Source of the DNA: Mycolicibacterium iranicum
GTDB lineage: Bacteria; Actinomycetota; Actinomycetes; Mycobacteriales; Mycobacteriaceae
Reading direction: 5' to 3'
Assembly: GCF_014190915.1 (NCBI RefSeq)
Contig: NZ_JACHVU010000003.1
Coordinates: 496,001 to 560,000 of the forward strand
Length of the DNA stretch: 64,000 nucleotides
The notes beneath the pieces are model-generated. The model searched no databases and was not told where the DNA came from. It saw only the letters and a program-made list of their open reading frames with translations. The position numbers and the translations under genes are program-made. This document shows positions 21,640 through 31,186 of the stretch, piece by piece. Positions within the stretch are counted from its first letter, which is position 1. The number at the start of each line of letters is the position of its first letter.

Positions 21640-23182
21640 ACGGCCGCCTCCATTCGCGGCCGGTCCGCTTCAGCATCTCGAACGCCGAATCGGGCCCCCA
21701 GCCGCCGGATTCGTACGGATCGGGGCCGCCCAGACCTTCGGCATCCAGGTGCGCCCAGTGGTCGAGCGCGGGATCCAGTATCTTCCACGCCAATTCGACT
21801 TCCTCGTTCACCGGGAACAGTGACGGCACGCCCAGCAGGACGTCGAGGATCAGTCGTTCGTAGGCCTCCGGCGATTCCTCGGCGAACGCCGACCCGTAGG
21901 AGAAGTCCATGCTGACGTCGCGGACCTCCATCAGGTTCCCGGGCACCTTCGACCCGAACCGCAGCGTGATCCCTTCGTCGGGCTGAACGCGGATGACTAG
22001 TGCGTTCTGGCCCAGCTCCTCGGTCATCGTGGCGTCGAACGGCAGGTGCGGAGCGCGCTTGAAGATCAGCGCGATCTCGGTCACCCTGCGGCCCAGCCGT
22101 TTTCCGGTGCGCAGGTAGAACGGGACACCGGCCCAGCGGCGGGTGTCGACGTCGACGGTGATGGCGGCGAACGTCTCGGTGGTCGAGGTCTTCGAGAAGC
22201 CCTCCTCCTCGAGCAGTCCGACGACCCGTTCACCGCCCTGCCATCCGGCGGTGTACTGGCCACGCGAGGTGGTCTCGTCGAGCGGCTCGGCGAGCCTGCT
22301 GGCTGAGAGCACCTTGATCTTCTCGGCCTGCAGCTCGTCGGGGGAGAAGCTGACGGGCTCCTCCATGGCGGTCAGCGCCAGCAACTGCAGCAGATGGTTC
22401 TGGATGACGTCGCGGGCGGCGCCCACCCCGTCGTAGTAGCCGCCGCGGCCGCCGAGCCCGATGTCCTCGGCCATGGTGATCTGCACGCTGTCGACATAGT
22501 GCGAGTTCCACACGGGTTCGAACAGCTCGTTGGCGAACCGCAGCGCCAGGATGTTCTGAACGGTCTCCTTGCCCAGGTAGTGGTCGATCCGGAAGACCGA
22601 CGACTCCGGGAACACGTTGTTGACGATCGCATTGAGATCTTCGGCGCTCTTGAGGTCGTGACCGAACGGTTTCTCGATCACGACCCGGCTCCAGTGGCCG
22701 TCGGCCTTCTTGGCCAGCCCCGTCTTCGAGAGCTGTTCGAGCACCTGCGGGAACGCCTTCGGCGGGATCGACAAGTAGAACGCGTGATTGCCGCCGGTGC
22801 CGCGTTCGGCATCGAGCTTGTCCAGCGTCTCGGCGAGGCGGGCGAAGCCGTCCTCGTCGTCGAACGTGCCCTGCACGAACCGGAACCCCTCGGCGAGGCG
22901 GTCCCACACCTCCTGACGGAACGGGGTGCGGGCGTGCTGTTTGACCGCCTCGTACACCACCTGGCCGAAGTCCTCGTCGGCCCAGTCCCGCCGGGCGAAA
23001 CCGACCAGTGCGAACGTGGGCGGCAGCAGGCCACGGTTGGCCAGGTCGTAGATGGCCGGCATCAACTTCTTGCGGGCCAGGTCCCCGGTCACCCCGAAGA
23101 TGACCACACTGCAGGGCCCTGCAATCCGGGGCATGCGCTTGTCACGCTTGTCCCGCAACGGGTTACGCCACGGTTCGGTCAT
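21638..23182 (-). CDS. zwf: Glucose-6-phosphate 1-dehydrogenase
   Basis: First oxidative pentose phosphate enzyme and a source of NADPH. It has 514 residues. The nucleotide-binding loop is VIFGVTGDLARKKLMPAIYD, the active-site signature is FRIDHYLGKETVQN, and RVVIEKPFGHDL precedes it. The C-terminus GREWRRP matches M. tuberculosis Zwf2 as remembered. The ATG at 23182 (MTEPWRNPLRDKRDKR) was preferred to the frame opening at 23206. It is followed by opcA, its assembly helper. Confidence 0.97.
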   Translation of the reverse strand: MTEPWRNPLRDKRDKRMPRIAGPCSVVIFGVTGDLARKKLMPAIYDLANRGLLPPTFALVGFARRDWADEDFGQVVYEAVKQHARTPFRQEVWDRLAEGFRFVQGTFDDEDGFARLAETLDKLDAERGTGGNHAFYLSIPPKAFPQVLEQLSKTGLAKKADGHWSRVVIEKPFGHDLKSAEDLNAIVNNVFPESSVFRIDHYLGKETVQNILALRFANELFEPVWNSHYVDSVQITMAEDIGLGGRGGYYDGVGAARDVIQNHLLQLLALTAMEEPVSFSPDELQAEKIKVLSASRLAEPLDETTSRGQYTAGWQGGERVVGLLEEEGFSKTSTTETFAAITVDVDTRRWAGVPFYLRTGKRLGRRVTEIALIFKRAPHLPFDATMTEELGQNALVIRVQPDEGITLRFGSKVPGNLMEVRDVSMDFSYGSAFAEESPEAYERLILDVLLGVPSLFPVNEEVELAWKILDPALDHWAHLDAEGLGGPDPYESGGWGPDSAFEMLKRTGREWRRP

Positions 23183-23193
23183 CTCTCTCTTCT

Positions 23194-23212
23194 GTTCTTC
23201 GCGCACGCGCTC
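23194..23212 (-). repeat. Dispersed GCGTGCGCGAAGAA element in the zwf leader
   Basis: On the minus strand it reads GAGCGCGTGCGCGAAGAAC, ending 11 bp upstream of the zwf ATG, a layout very like that in front of opcA. GAAGAACAGAAGAGAG supplies a purine-rich ribosome site. Confidence 0.6.
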
Positions 23213-23224
23213 ATCGCCGCGGGG

Positions 23225-24340
23225 TCACTTCTTTTCGTCGAGCTGACCCTGGGTGGCTTCGAGAAGCTCATGCCAGGACTTCTCGAACTTCTCGACGCCT
23301 TCGTTCTCCAGAACCAGGAAGACGTCGGTGAGGTCGATGCCGATCTCGGAGAGCTTGTCGAAGACCTCCTGGGATTCGGCGGCCCGGCCCGTGACGGTGT
23401 CACCGGTGACGACTCCGTGGTCGGCGACCGCGTCCAGGGTCTTCTCCGGCATGGTGTTCACCGTGTTCGGCGCCACGAGCTCGGTCACGTACAGGGTGTC
23501 GGAGTAGTCCGGATTCTTCACACCGGTCGACGCCCACAACGGGCGCTGCACCCGGGCCCCGGCCGAACCGAGTGCCGAGAAGCGGTCACCGCCGAGGAAG
23601 ACCTCCTCGTACGCCGCGTAGGCCAGCCGGGCGTTGGCGACACCGGCCTTGCCGCGCAGCGCGAGCGCGTCGTCACCGCCGATGTCTTCGAGCCGCTTAT
23701 CGATCTCGGTGTCCACGCGGGAGACGAAGAACGACGCCACCGAGTGGATGCGGGAGATGTCGTGACCGGCTTCCATGGCCTTTTCCAGACCCTGCAGGTA
23801 GGCATCCATCACGAGGCGGTAGCGCTCCACCGAGAAGATCAGCGTCACGTTGACAGAGATGCCCTCGGCGAGCACGGAGGCGATGGCGGGCACGCCGGCC
23901 TCGGTCGCGGGGATCTTGATCAGCAGGTTGGGTCGGTCGACGATCTTCCAGAGCTCGATCGCCTGCAGGATCGTCTTGTCGGTGTCGTGGGCGAGGCGGG
24001 GGTCCACCTCGATGGAGACCCGGCCGTCGACGCCGCCGGACTGCTCGTAGATCTTGGCGAACACGTCGCACGCGTTGCGCACGTCGTCGGTGGTCACTGT
24101 GCGGATTGTCGCGTCGACATCAGCACCACGCTCGGCGAGTTCACGGATCTGGTCGTCGTAGGCGTCGCCCTTGGACAGGGCGGCCTGGAAGATGGACGGA
24201 TTGGTCGTCACGCCGACCACCGACTTGGTGTCGATCAGTTCCTGCAGGTTGCCGGTCTGGAGCCGCTCCCGGGACAGGTCGTCGAGCCAGACCGAGACGC
24301 CGGCCTCGGACAGCGCTGCCAGATTCGAGTTCTGGGTCAT
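23225..24340 (-). CDS. tal: Transaldolase
   Basis: Transfers a dihydroxyacetone unit between sugar phosphates in the non-oxidative pentose phosphate branch. It has 371 residues in a TIM barrel. [13 protein letters not shown] (43-55) is the first signature, and the Schiff-base lysine is Lys142 in [29 protein letters not shown] is conserved near the C-terminal third. ATG at 24340, 50 bp after tkt. Part of the tkt-tal-zwf-opcA-pgl operon. Confidence 0.97.
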   Translation of the reverse strand: MTQNSNLAALSEAGVSVWLDDLSRERLQTGNLQELIDTKSVVGVTTNPSIFQAALSKGDAYDDQIRELAERGADVDATIRTVTTDDVRNACDVFAKIYEQSGGVDGRVSIEVDPRLAHDTDKTILQAIELWKIVDRPNLLIKIPATEAGVPAIASVLAEGISVNVTLIFSVERYRLVMDAYLQGLEKAMEAGHDISRIHSVASFFVSRVDTEIDKRLEDIGGDDALALRGKAGVANARLAYAAYEEVFLGGDRFSALGSAGARVQRPLWASTGVKNPDYSDTLYVTELVAPNTVNTMPEKTLDAVADHGVVTGDTVTGRAAESQEVFDKLSEIGIDLTDVFLVLENEGVEKFEKSWHELLEATQGQLDEKK

Positions 24341-24390
24341 GTCATTTCCTCAATCTGTCGATAGATCAGTACGCGACGGCCGCGGCGCGG

Positions 24391-26481
24391 TCAGTTCGCG
24401 ATGGTTCGCTCAGCGGCGGCCACCACTGCCTCAGGGGTGAAACCGAATTCGCGGAACAACGTCTTGTCGTCGGCGGACTCGCCGTAGTGCTCGATCGAGA
24501 TGATCTCGCCGGTGTCTCCGACGAGCTTGTACCAGCTCTGCGCCACCGCGGCTTCGACAGCCACCCGCGCCGAGACGTTCGGCGGCAGTACGCGGTCGCG
24601 GTACTCCTTCGGCTGGGATTCGAACCACTCGACGCACGGCATCGAGACGACCGCCGCGGTGATGCCCTTGTCCGCGAGTTGCTTCTTGGCCTCGACGGCC
24701 AGTTGCAGTTCCGAACCCGTTCCGATCAGGATCACGTCCGCCCCGGTGGCATCTCCGCCGCCGAGCACGTAACCGCCCTTGCTGACACCCTCGGCGTCGG
24801 TGCCCTCGAGTACCGGGATGCCCTGGCGGGTCAGGATGAAACCGACCGGCCCGCTTCCGTTGCCCCGCGCGACGATGCTCTTCCACGCGTATGCCGTCTC
24901 GTTGGGATCTCCCGGCCGGACGACCGACAGGTTCGGGATCGCCCGCAGCGCCGCGAGGTGTTCGATCGGCTGGTGGGTGGGGCCGTCCTCGCCCAGGCCC
25001 ACCGAATCATGGGTCCAGATGTAGATGGTGTCGATGTCCATCAGCGAGGCCAGCCGCACCGCGGGCCGCATGTAGTCCGAGAACTGGAGGAAGGTGCCGC
25101 CGAACGCGCGGGTCGGACCGTGCAGCACGATGCCCGACAGGATCGACCCCATCGCGTGTTCACGGATGCCGAAATGCAGCACCCGCCCGTACCAGTCGGC
25201 CTGGAAGTCGTCGGTGGAGATCGACGGTGGGCCGAACGACTTCACGCCCTTGATGGTCGTGTTGTTGGAGCCTGCGAGATCCGCCGAGCCGCCCCACAGC
25301 TCCGGCAGCTTGGGTGCGACGTCGTTGAGCACCTGGCCGAACGCGGCGCGGGTGGCCACGGCCTTGGAACCGGGCTCCCAGTAGGTGATGTCGGAGTCCC
25401 AGCCCTCCGGGAGTTCCTGGGCGGTGAGCCGGTCGAGCAGCTTCTTGCGTTCGGGCTCACGCTCGGCCCACGCGTCGAAGTGCTGCTGCCACGCGTCGTG
25501 GGCTTCTTTCCCGCGGCCGGTCAGACCGCGGGTGTGGGTGATCACGTCCTCGCTGACCTCGAACGTCTTGTCCGGATCGAACCCGAGGATCTTCTTGGTC
25601 GCCGCGACCTCGTCGTCGCCCAGCGCCGAGCCGTGCACGCCACCGGTGTTCATCTTGTTCGGCGCGGGATAGCCGATGATGGTGCGCACGGCGATGAACG
25701 ACGGTTTGTCGGTCACCTTCTTCGCCTCGGCGATCGCCTGCTCGATGCCGACGACGTTCTCGCCGCCCTCGACCTCCTGAACGTGCCAGCCGTAGGCCCG
25801 GTAGCGCGCGGCGACGTCCTCGGACAGTGCGATGTCGGTGTCGTGCTCGATGGAGATGTGGTTCTTGTCGTAGAAGACGATCAGGTTGCCCAGCTGCTGC
25901 GTGCCCGCCAGGGACGACGCCTCGCTGGTCACGCCCTCTTCGATGTCTCCGTCGGAGGCGATCACATAGATGAAGTGGTCGAACGGGCTCTCGCCCGGCG
26001 CGGCGTCGGGGTCGAACAGGCCGCGCTCGTAGCGTGCGGCCATCGCCATGCCGACCGCCGAGGCCAGGCCCTGGCCCAGGGGCCCCGTGGTGATCTCGAC
26101 ACCCGGGGTGTGGCGGAACTCGGGGTGACCGGGCGTCTTGGACTTGAACGTGCGCAGCGCCTCGATGTCGGAGAGCTCGAGGCCGAACCCGCCGAGGTAG
26201 AGCTGGATGTAGAGCGTCAGGCTGGAATGCCCGCACGACAGCACGAACCGGTCGCGACCGAGCCAGTGCACGTCGTTGGGGTCGTGGCGCATCTGTCGCT
26301 GGAACAGGGTGTACGCCAGCGGCGCGAGGCTCATCGCGGTGCCGGGGTGGCCGTTGCCGACCTTCTGCACCGCGTCGGCGGCCAGCACCCGAACGGTGTC
26401 CACCGCCCGCGAATCCAGCTCCGTCCAGTCGTCCGGATGATTGGGCCGGGTGAGGGAATTGATCTCTTCGATCGTGGTCAC
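24391..26481 (-). CDS. tkt: Transketolase
   Basis: Thiamine-diphosphate enzyme moving two-carbon units between sugar phosphates. It has 696 residues. [12 protein letters not shown] (41-52) and the ThDP-binding block [14 protein letters not shown]...YDKN (176-207) are visible. [19 protein letters not shown] lies in the pyrimidine-binding domain and the C-terminal domain begins near 560. The start is GTG 26481 with AAGGAG just upstream (GATTCAAGGAGTGCGC); the open frame extends far upstream only because GC-rich DNA lacks stops. First gene of the pentose phosphate operon, divergent from ctaB. Confidence 0.97.
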   Translation of the reverse strand: MTTIEEINSLTRPNHPDDWTELDSRAVDTVRVLAADAVQKVGNGHPGTAMSLAPLAYTLFQRQMRHDPNDVHWLGRDRFVLSCGHSSLTLYIQLYLGGFGLELSDIEALRTFKSKTPGHPEFRHTPGVEITTGPLGQGLASAVGMAMAARYERGLFDPDAAPGESPFDHFIYVIASDGDIEEGVTSEASSLAGTQQLGNLIVFYDKNHISIEHDTDIALSEDVAARYRAYGWHVQEVEGGENVVGIEQAIAEAKKVTDKPSFIAVRTIIGYPAPNKMNTGGVHGSALGDDEVAATKKILGFDPDKTFEVSEDVITHTRGLTGRGKEAHDAWQQHFDAWAEREPERKKLLDRLTAQELPEGWDSDITYWEPGSKAVATRAAFGQVLNDVAPKLPELWGGSADLAGSNNTTIKGVKSFGPPSISTDDFQADWYGRVLHFGIREHAMGSILSGIVLHGPTRAFGGTFLQFSDYMRPAVRLASLMDIDTIYIWTHDSVGLGEDGPTHQPIEHLAALRAIPNLSVVRPGDPNETAYAWKSIVARGNGSGPVGFILTRQGIPVLEGTDAEGVSKGGYVLGGGDATGADVILIGTGSELQLAVEAKKQLADKGITAAVVSMPCVEWFESQPKEYRDRVLPPNVSARVAVEAAVAQSWYKLVGDTGEIISIEHYGESADDKTLFREFGFTPEAVVAAAERTIAN

Positions 26482-26591
26482 GAGGCGCACTCCTTGAATC
26501 GGCGGGCGGTATCGATCCGCATTAACCACCCTAGTGTGGAACGTGCCGTCGACGCAGAGGTCATCCCCCCGGTACCTGTGAATCGACCCTG

Positions 26592-26638
26592 CAATTTCAG
26601 GGACCGGACGCGGCGGTCTACCATCCTCTGTAGTAGAC
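26592..26638. promoter_or_regulatory. Two inverted repeats in the tkt-ctaB divergent region
   Basis: The 201-bp gap holds CCCTGCAATTTCAGGG, a 16-bp near-perfect palindrome (about 26588-26603), and GTCTAC-N11-GTAGAC at 26616-26638. Both are in the divergent promoter space between the pentose phosphate operon and heme o synthase, so a regulator could affect either side. No known regulator motif was recognised. Confidence 0.4.
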
Positions 26639-26682
26639 GTCCCTCCGGGGCTGGCCGCGCTGTTTTTCGAGGAGTTGGTTGC

Positions 26683-27624
26683 GTGAGGATTCGCGAAGGC
26701 CATCTCGTCGGCGATGTCGCCGAGGGGCCGATCCGATTCCGCGACCGTGTACTCGGCTACATCGGGCTGACCAAGCCGCGGGTGATCGAGCTGCTCCTGG
26801 TCACCACCATCCCGGCGATGCTCCTGGCCGACCGCGGCACCGTGGACCCGCTGCTGATCCTGAACACCCTTGTCGGTGGACTGCTGGCCGCAGCGGGCGC
26901 GAACACCCTGAACTGCGTCGCCGACGCCGACATCGACAAGAAGATGAAGCGCACCGAGCGCCGCGCACTGGCGCGCGCCACGGTGCCGCGCAGCCACGCG
27001 CTGGTCTTCGGGCTGGCGCTGTCGGTCGCCTCGTTCTTCTGGCTCTGGTGGACCACCAACATGCTGTCGGCGCACTTGGCCGGCGCGACGATCGCCTTCT
27101 ACGTCCTGGTGTACACGTTGCTGCTCAAGCGTCGGACGTCGCAGAACGTGGTGTGGGGCGGGGCTGCCGGCTGTATGCCGGTGATGATCGGCTGGTCGGC
27201 GGTGACCGGCACCATCCAGTGGCCGGCCCTGGTGATGTTCCTGATCATCTTCTTCTGGACGCCGCCGCACACCTGGGCGCTGGCCATGCGTTACAAGGAG
27301 GACTACGAGGCGGCCGGTGTGCCGATGCTGCCCGTGGTCGCCACCGAGCAGCAGGTCACCAAGCAGATCCTGGCGTACACGTGGCTCACCGTGATCGCGA
27401 CGCTGGCGCTCGCGCTGGCGACGGGCTGGCTCTATGCAGCCGTCGCGATCGTCGCCGGAACCTGGTTCCTGGCCATGGCCCACCAGCTCTACGCGGGGGT
27501 CCGCCGGGGCGAGCCGGTGAAACCGCTGCGCCTGTTCCTGCAGTCGAACAACTACCTGGCCGTCGTTTTCTGCGCGCTGGCCGTGGACTCCGCGCTGTCG
27601 CTGCCGACGCTGTTCAGTCTCTGA
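26683..27624 (+). CDS. ctaB: Protoheme IX farnesyltransferase (heme o synthase)
   Basis: UbiA-family membrane enzyme that adds a farnesyl group to heme b, needed for the aa3 oxidase. It has 313 residues and about nine membrane helices. The prenyl-diphosphate site is NCVADADID (N77xxxD81xxxD85), and [23 protein letters not shown] is the second loop signature. GTG 26683 was chosen because GAGGAG lies about 9 bp upstream; the frame is open for over 2.5 kb upstream as an antisense artefact of tkt. It works with CtaA (29527-30495). Confidence 0.95.
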   Translation: MRIREGHLVGDVAEGPIRFRDRVLGYIGLTKPRVIELLLVTTIPAMLLADRGTVDPLLILNTLVGGLLAAAGANTLNCVADADIDKKMKRTERRALARATVPRSHALVFGLALSVASFFWLWWTTNMLSAHLAGATIAFYVLVYTLLLKRRTSQNVVWGGAAGCMPVMIGWSAVTGTIQWPALVMFLIIFFWTPPHTWALAMRYKEDYEAAGVPMLPVVATEQQVTKQILAYTWLTVIATLALALATGWLYAAVAIVAGTWFLAMAHQLYAGVRRGEPVKPLRLFLQSNNYLAVVFCALAVDSALSLPTLFSL

Positions 27625-27640
27625 CGACGGTCCGTCCGGC

Positions 27641-28615
27641 CTAGGGGACCAGCACCACCGATCCGACGGTCTTGCGGCCCTGCAGATCCCGGTGCGCCTG
27701 CTCGGCGTCCCGCAGCGAATACCGCTGACTCACCGTGATGGACAGAGTTCCGTCGGCGATCGCGGTGAGCAGTTCGCCCGCGCGCCAAGAGAACTCGTCG
27801 GGTGTGCGGGTGTGGTGGGCGAGGTTGGGGCGGGTCAGGAACACCGAACCCGCGGTGTTGAGCCGCTGCGGGTCGACCGGAGGTACGGGACCGCTCGCGG
27901 CGCCGAACAGCGCCAGCGTGCCGCGCACCGCGAGGCTGGCGAGGCTGGCCTCGAACGTGGAGGCGCCCACCCCGTCGAACACCGCGGCCACGCCGTCGCC
28001 GTCGGTGAGTTCGCGGATCCGCGCGCCGAACGCCTGTGCGTCCTCGGGGTAGTCGAGGACCTCCACGGCGCCGGCCTGCCGCGACAACTCCGCCTTGTCG
28101 GGGGTGGACACCGTCGTGATCACCGACGCGGCGAGGCTGGTGGCCCACTGCGTCAGGATCAGCCCGACGCCGCCCGCTCCGGCGTGCACCAGCAGCGCAT
28201 CGCCCTGCTGCACCGGATAGGTCGATTTGATCAGGTAGTGCGCCGTCATCCCCTTCAGCAGTGATGACGCGGCGACGTCCGGTGCGACGCCGTCGGGGAC
28301 ATAGGCGACGAAATCGGCTGGCGCGACGGTGTATTCGGCGTAGGCGCCGAGGGCCTTGTCGGTGACCACGCGGTCGCCGACGTTGAGGGCCACCACGTCG
28401 GCGCCGACGGCCTCGATGATCCCGCACACCTCGGAGCCCGAGATGAACGGTGTCTCGCGCGGATAGAGGCCCGACCGGAAGTACGTGTCGATGAAGTTCA
28501 CGCCGATCGCCTCGGCCCTGATCAGCACCTGCCCCGGGCCCGGGGTGGGCTGGGGCTTCTCGACGAAGGTCAGGACTTCCGGTCCGCCGGTCTCGGCGAC
28601 TTCGATCGCGTGCAT
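27641..28615 (-). CDS. qor: NADPH:quinone oxidoreductase (zeta-crystallin type)
   Basis: Zinc-free medium-chain dehydrogenase/reductase that reduces quinones with NADPH. It has 324 residues. An N-terminal GroES-like domain (GPGQVLIRAEAIGVNFIDTYFRSG) is followed by a Rossmann domain with LLVHAGAGGVGLILTQWA. YFRSGLYP and GSEVCGIIEAVG are family signatures. ATG at 28615, 35 bp from the divergent ATP-grasp gene. Corresponds to Rv1454c by position. Confidence 0.93.
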   Translation of the reverse strand: MHAIEVAETGGPEVLTFVEKPQPTPGPGQVLIRAEAIGVNFIDTYFRSGLYPRETPFISGSEVCGIIEAVGADVVALNVGDRVVTDKALGAYAEYTVAPADFVAYVPDGVAPDVAASSLLKGMTAHYLIKSTYPVQQGDALLVHAGAGGVGLILTQWATSLAASVITTVSTPDKAELSRQAGAVEVLDYPEDAQAFGARIRELTDGDGVAAVFDGVGASTFEASLASLAVRGTLALFGAASGPVPPVDPQRLNTAGSVFLTRPNLAHHTRTPDEFSWRAGELLTAIADGTLSITVSQRYSLRDAEQAHRDLQGRKTVGSVVLVP

Positions 28616-28650
28616 ACGACCATCATGCCCGTCGGTAGTGTTGCCCTGTC

Positions 28651-29589
28651 ATGAAGCTGGCCCGACCTGACGTCTTCCATCCGCGCATCGTGCTCGCCGG
28701 ATGTCGTGCGCTGCCCGCCGGCGACGGTGACGATGCGGAACTGGTCGACGCGTTGCGCACCCGCGGCCTGCACGCCCGCTGGCTGGCGTGGGACGACCCC
28801 GGCACGCTCGAGGCGGATCTGGTGATCCTGCGGGCGGCATGGGATTACACCGACCGTCTCGACGAGTTCCTGGACTGGACCGGGCGGGTGCGGCACCTCG
28901 TGAACGTCGCCGAGGTCGTCGCGTGGAACTCCGACAAGCGCTACCTGGCCGATCTGGCCTCCGCCGGGGTGCCGACGGTGCCGAGCGCGTTCTTCGGCCC
29001 CGGGGAACAGGTGCGCATTCCCGACGGCGAGGTCGTCGTCAAGCCGTCGGTCGGAGCCGGTTCGGTGGGGGCGAGGCGCTTCTCCGACGCCGGGCCGGCA
29101 CGCCACCACGCCGAGGCGCTGCAGGCCGCGGGCCGCACCGTGTTGGTGCAGCCCTACGACCGGCGTGTGGGTGCGGGGGAGACGGCCCTGGTGTTCCTCG
29201 GAGGTGAGCAATCCCATGCGTTCCGCAAGGGCCCGATGCTGCCCTCGCCGGGGACGGAGCCGGTCTTCGACGCGTCGGGAACCTATGCCGAGGAACACTT
29301 GTCGCCTGCCGATCCGGACACCGAACTCTGGGACGTCGGGCACGCGGCGCTCGACGCGGCGGCCCGACGGGTCGGGGTGGCGACAACCGACCTGCTCTAC
29401 GCCCGCGTCGACCTGATCGGTGGCCGCGACGATCCTCGCCTGCTCGAACTGGAGCTCATCGAGCCCTCATTGGGTTGGCGTCAACTCACCCCCGCTGAGC
29501 GCGCCCGCGCGCAGCGCACTCTTGCGCTAGGCGTCGAGGCGGCTCTGGAGCGCTCCGGTCTGGGTCCGTTCGCGCAGCGACGCCCATAG
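28651..29589 (+). CDS. ATP-grasp family protein of unknown substrate
   Basis: Probable ATP-dependent carboxylate-amine ligase-like protein with 312 residues. The N-terminal third resembles a pre-ATP-grasp fold (VLILRAAWDYTDRLDEFLDW). The ATP-grasp core has NSDKRYLADLASAGVPTVPS, GEVVVKPSVGAGSVGARRF (the small-loop lysine) and RVDLIGGRDDPRLLELELIEPSLG (metal-binding acidic residues). Found alone between qor and ctaA, as Rv1455 is in M. tuberculosis, so no partner defines the product. The last 63 bp overlap ctaA on the other strand. Confidence 0.75.
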   Translation: MKLARPDVFHPRIVLAGCRALPAGDGDDAELVDALRTRGLHARWLAWDDPGTLEADLVILRAAWDYTDRLDEFLDWTGRVRHLVNVAEVVAWNSDKRYLADLASAGVPTVPSAFFGPGEQVRIPDGEVVVKPSVGAGSVGARRFSDAGPARHHAEALQAAGRTVLVQPYDRRVGAGETALVFLGGEQSHAFRKGPMLPSPGTEPVFDASGTYAEEHLSPADPDTELWDVGHAALDAAARRVGVATTDLLYARVDLIGGRDDPRLLELELIEPSLGWRQLTPAERARAQRTLALGVEAALERSGLGPFAQRRP

Positions 29590-30495
29590 CGCCGCCGTCG
29601 CCGCCGTACAGGCCGCGGCGCCGGCCACGTGCAGTGCGACCAACGCCTCCGGCACCCCGAGGAAGAACTGCGTCGCGCCGAGCGCGCCCTGGGCGGCGAC
29701 CAGCACCACCACGACGACGAGTCGCTGCATCACCTCTTTCGGGGCACGCACCGACAGCAGACCGAAGCCCAAGCCCACTACCAACGCCAGGTAGGCGACC
29801 AGCAGCGAGGAGTGCATGTGCACGAGCGTGGTGATCTCGACCTCGAGTCGGGGCACAGGCCGCTCGAGACTCTTGTCGCCGGCGTGCGGGCCGGCGCCGG
29901 TGACCATCGTTCCGGTCACCAGAACCGCCGACAGCGCGATGGCCGACAGAACGGTCAACTGGCGCAATGCCTTCGGCGCGCGATTCACCGGCACGCCGCC
30001 GTCGGGTTCGCCGATCTTGACGTACAGCAGCACCGCGAGCCACACCATCGCCATCGACACCAGCAGGTGGATCGCGACGGTCCACCACAGCAGCCCCGTG
30101 AGCACGGTAATGCCGCCGATCACCGCCTGAGCCACGGTCGATGCGGGCATGAGCCACGCGTAGAGCAGGACTTCGCGGCGGCGGCGCGCGCGGGTGACGG
30201 CGAGCACGGCGGCCGCGGCGGTCAGCACCACGAGGAAGGTGAGCAGCCGGTTGCCGAATTCGACGGCCTGATGGATGCCGGGCACCTCGGCGTGCGGGAC
30301 CGGCGTGAAACTGCCGGGGAAGCACTGCGGCCAGGTCGGACACCCCAGCCCGGACGCGGTGACGCGCACGATCGCTCCGGTGACGGCGATCCCGCCCTGG
30401 GTCAGGATCACGGCCGCGGCGACGAGACGCTGCACACGGAGGCTCGGCTCGGGGAGCAGGTCGACGAGCCGCAGGAAGAGTCGTCCGACGGGCAC
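29527..30495 (-). CDS. ctaA: Heme A synthase (COX15/CtaA family)
   Basis: Oxidises heme o to heme a for cytochrome aa3 oxidase. It has 322 residues and eight membrane helices in two four-helix bundles. Heme-ligand histidines are in EVPGIHQAVEFGNRLLTF and AIHLLVSMAMVW of the first half, then LVHMHSSLLVAYLAL and ALHVAGAAAC of the second. GLGCPTWPQCFPG carries the paired cysteines of the external loop. GTG start. Its 3' end overlaps the ATP-grasp gene by 63 bp. Confidence 0.94.
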   Translation of the reverse strand: MPVGRLFLRLVDLLPEPSLRVQRLVAAAVILTQGGIAVTGAIVRVTASGLGCPTWPQCFPGSFTPVPHAEVPGIHQAVEFGNRLLTFLVVLTAAAAVLAVTRARRRREVLLYAWLMPASTVAQAVIGGITVLTGLLWWTVAIHLLVSMAMVWLAVLLYVKIGEPDGGVPVNRAPKALRQLTVLSAIALSAVLVTGTMVTGAGPHAGDKSLERPVPRLEVEITTLVHMHSSLLVAYLALVVGLGFGLLSVRAPKEVMQRLVVVVVLVAAQGALGATQFFLGVPEALVALHVAGAAACTAATAALWASLRERTQTGALQSRLDA

Positions 30496-30519
30496 GCTCC
30501 GATGGTAGAGGCTCGTTAA

Positions 30520-31098
30520 CTACCGGCCGTAGTAGGGGCGTGTTGCCGGGATCACGATCCCGTCGACGATCTGGGTGACCACCGCGTCGTCGATCGGGTC
30601 TCCGCTGATCAACAGCCGGTGCCAGAGCACACTCTGACCGAGCTCGCGGAGAATCTCGACCGGCACATCGTCTCGGACCTCGCCGCGGGTGATCGCGCGC
30701 GTGATGATCGCGGTCATCTCGTCCTTGCGCATGCCGAGGACGTCGGTGCGGAAGGTCGCTGCGAGCTCGGGGTCCGTCGCCACCGCCATGACGAGCGACG
30801 TCATCAGCGCCGCGGCGTCTCCGGTGAACAGGGCGGCCCAGTCACGCAGCACGGCCAGCATGTCGCCGCGGAACGTCCCCGTGTCCCGGCTCGGGATGGA
30901 CGCGCTCGCGATGCCCAGCAGGGTGTCGCGCAGCAGGGCGCGCCGGTCCGGCCAGCGGCGGTACAGCACGGGCTTGCTGGTGCCCGCAGCCGCGGCCACG
31001 GACTCCATGGTCACCCCTTCCGGCCCGCGCTCGGCCAGCAGTGTCAGCACGGTCGTGCGGATCGCGTCGTCCAGTTCTGCGCCACGTCGTCTGGCCAC
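30520..31098 (-). CDS. TetR-family transcriptional regulator
   Basis: Probable repressor with 192 residues. The N-terminal HTH (about 10-57) contains GPEGVTMESVAAAAGTSKPVLYRRWPDRRALL. The C-terminal ligand domain ends in PATRPYYGR, as in the TetR_C_11 type. It is divergent from a PhlG-like hydrolase, and twin 20-bp inverted repeats lie between the two. This is the classical arrangement for self-control and control of the divergent gene. Confidence 0.9.
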   Translation of the reverse strand: MARRRGAELDDAIRTTVLTLLAERGPEGVTMESVAAAAGTSKPVLYRRWPDRRALLRDTLLGIASASIPSRDTGTFRGDMLAVLRDWAALFTGDAAALMTSLVMAVATDPELAATFRTDVLGMRKDEMTAIITRAITRGEVRDDVPVEILRELGQSVLWHRLLISGDPIDDAVVTQIVDGIVIPATRPYYGR

Positions 31099-31120
31099 AT
31101 CAACCTCCCTCGGCAGGCCA

Positions 31121-31150
31121 CGGAATGCAAGAAACCGGAATGCAAGAAAC
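31121..31150. repeat. Perfect 15-bp tandem duplication
   Basis: CGGAATGCAAGAAAC occurs twice back to back (31121-31135, 31136-31150). Each copy ends in AAGAAAC, the left half-site of the operator at 31144-31163, so the duplication adds one extra half-site. Confidence 0.9.
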
Positions 31151-31163
31151 TCTTGCGTATCTT
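31144..31163. promoter_or_regulatory. Operator copy 1, AAGAAAC-N6-GTATCTT
   Basis: Imperfect inverted repeat (6 of 7 arm bases pair) identical in both arms and spacing to copy 2 at 31189-31208. It covers the possible -35 TTGCGT of the hydrolase gene. Likely site for the divergent TetR protein (inference). Confidence 0.65.
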
Positions 31164-31186
31164 ATACCGCAGGCGTAACGTCAGAC

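Noticed and set aside
24106..26682. Very long plus-strand open frame before ctaB (1172 codons in total with it)
   Set aside because: It is antisense to tal and tkt, whose motifs are clear; GC-rich DNA has few stops. Only the ctaB part is supported.
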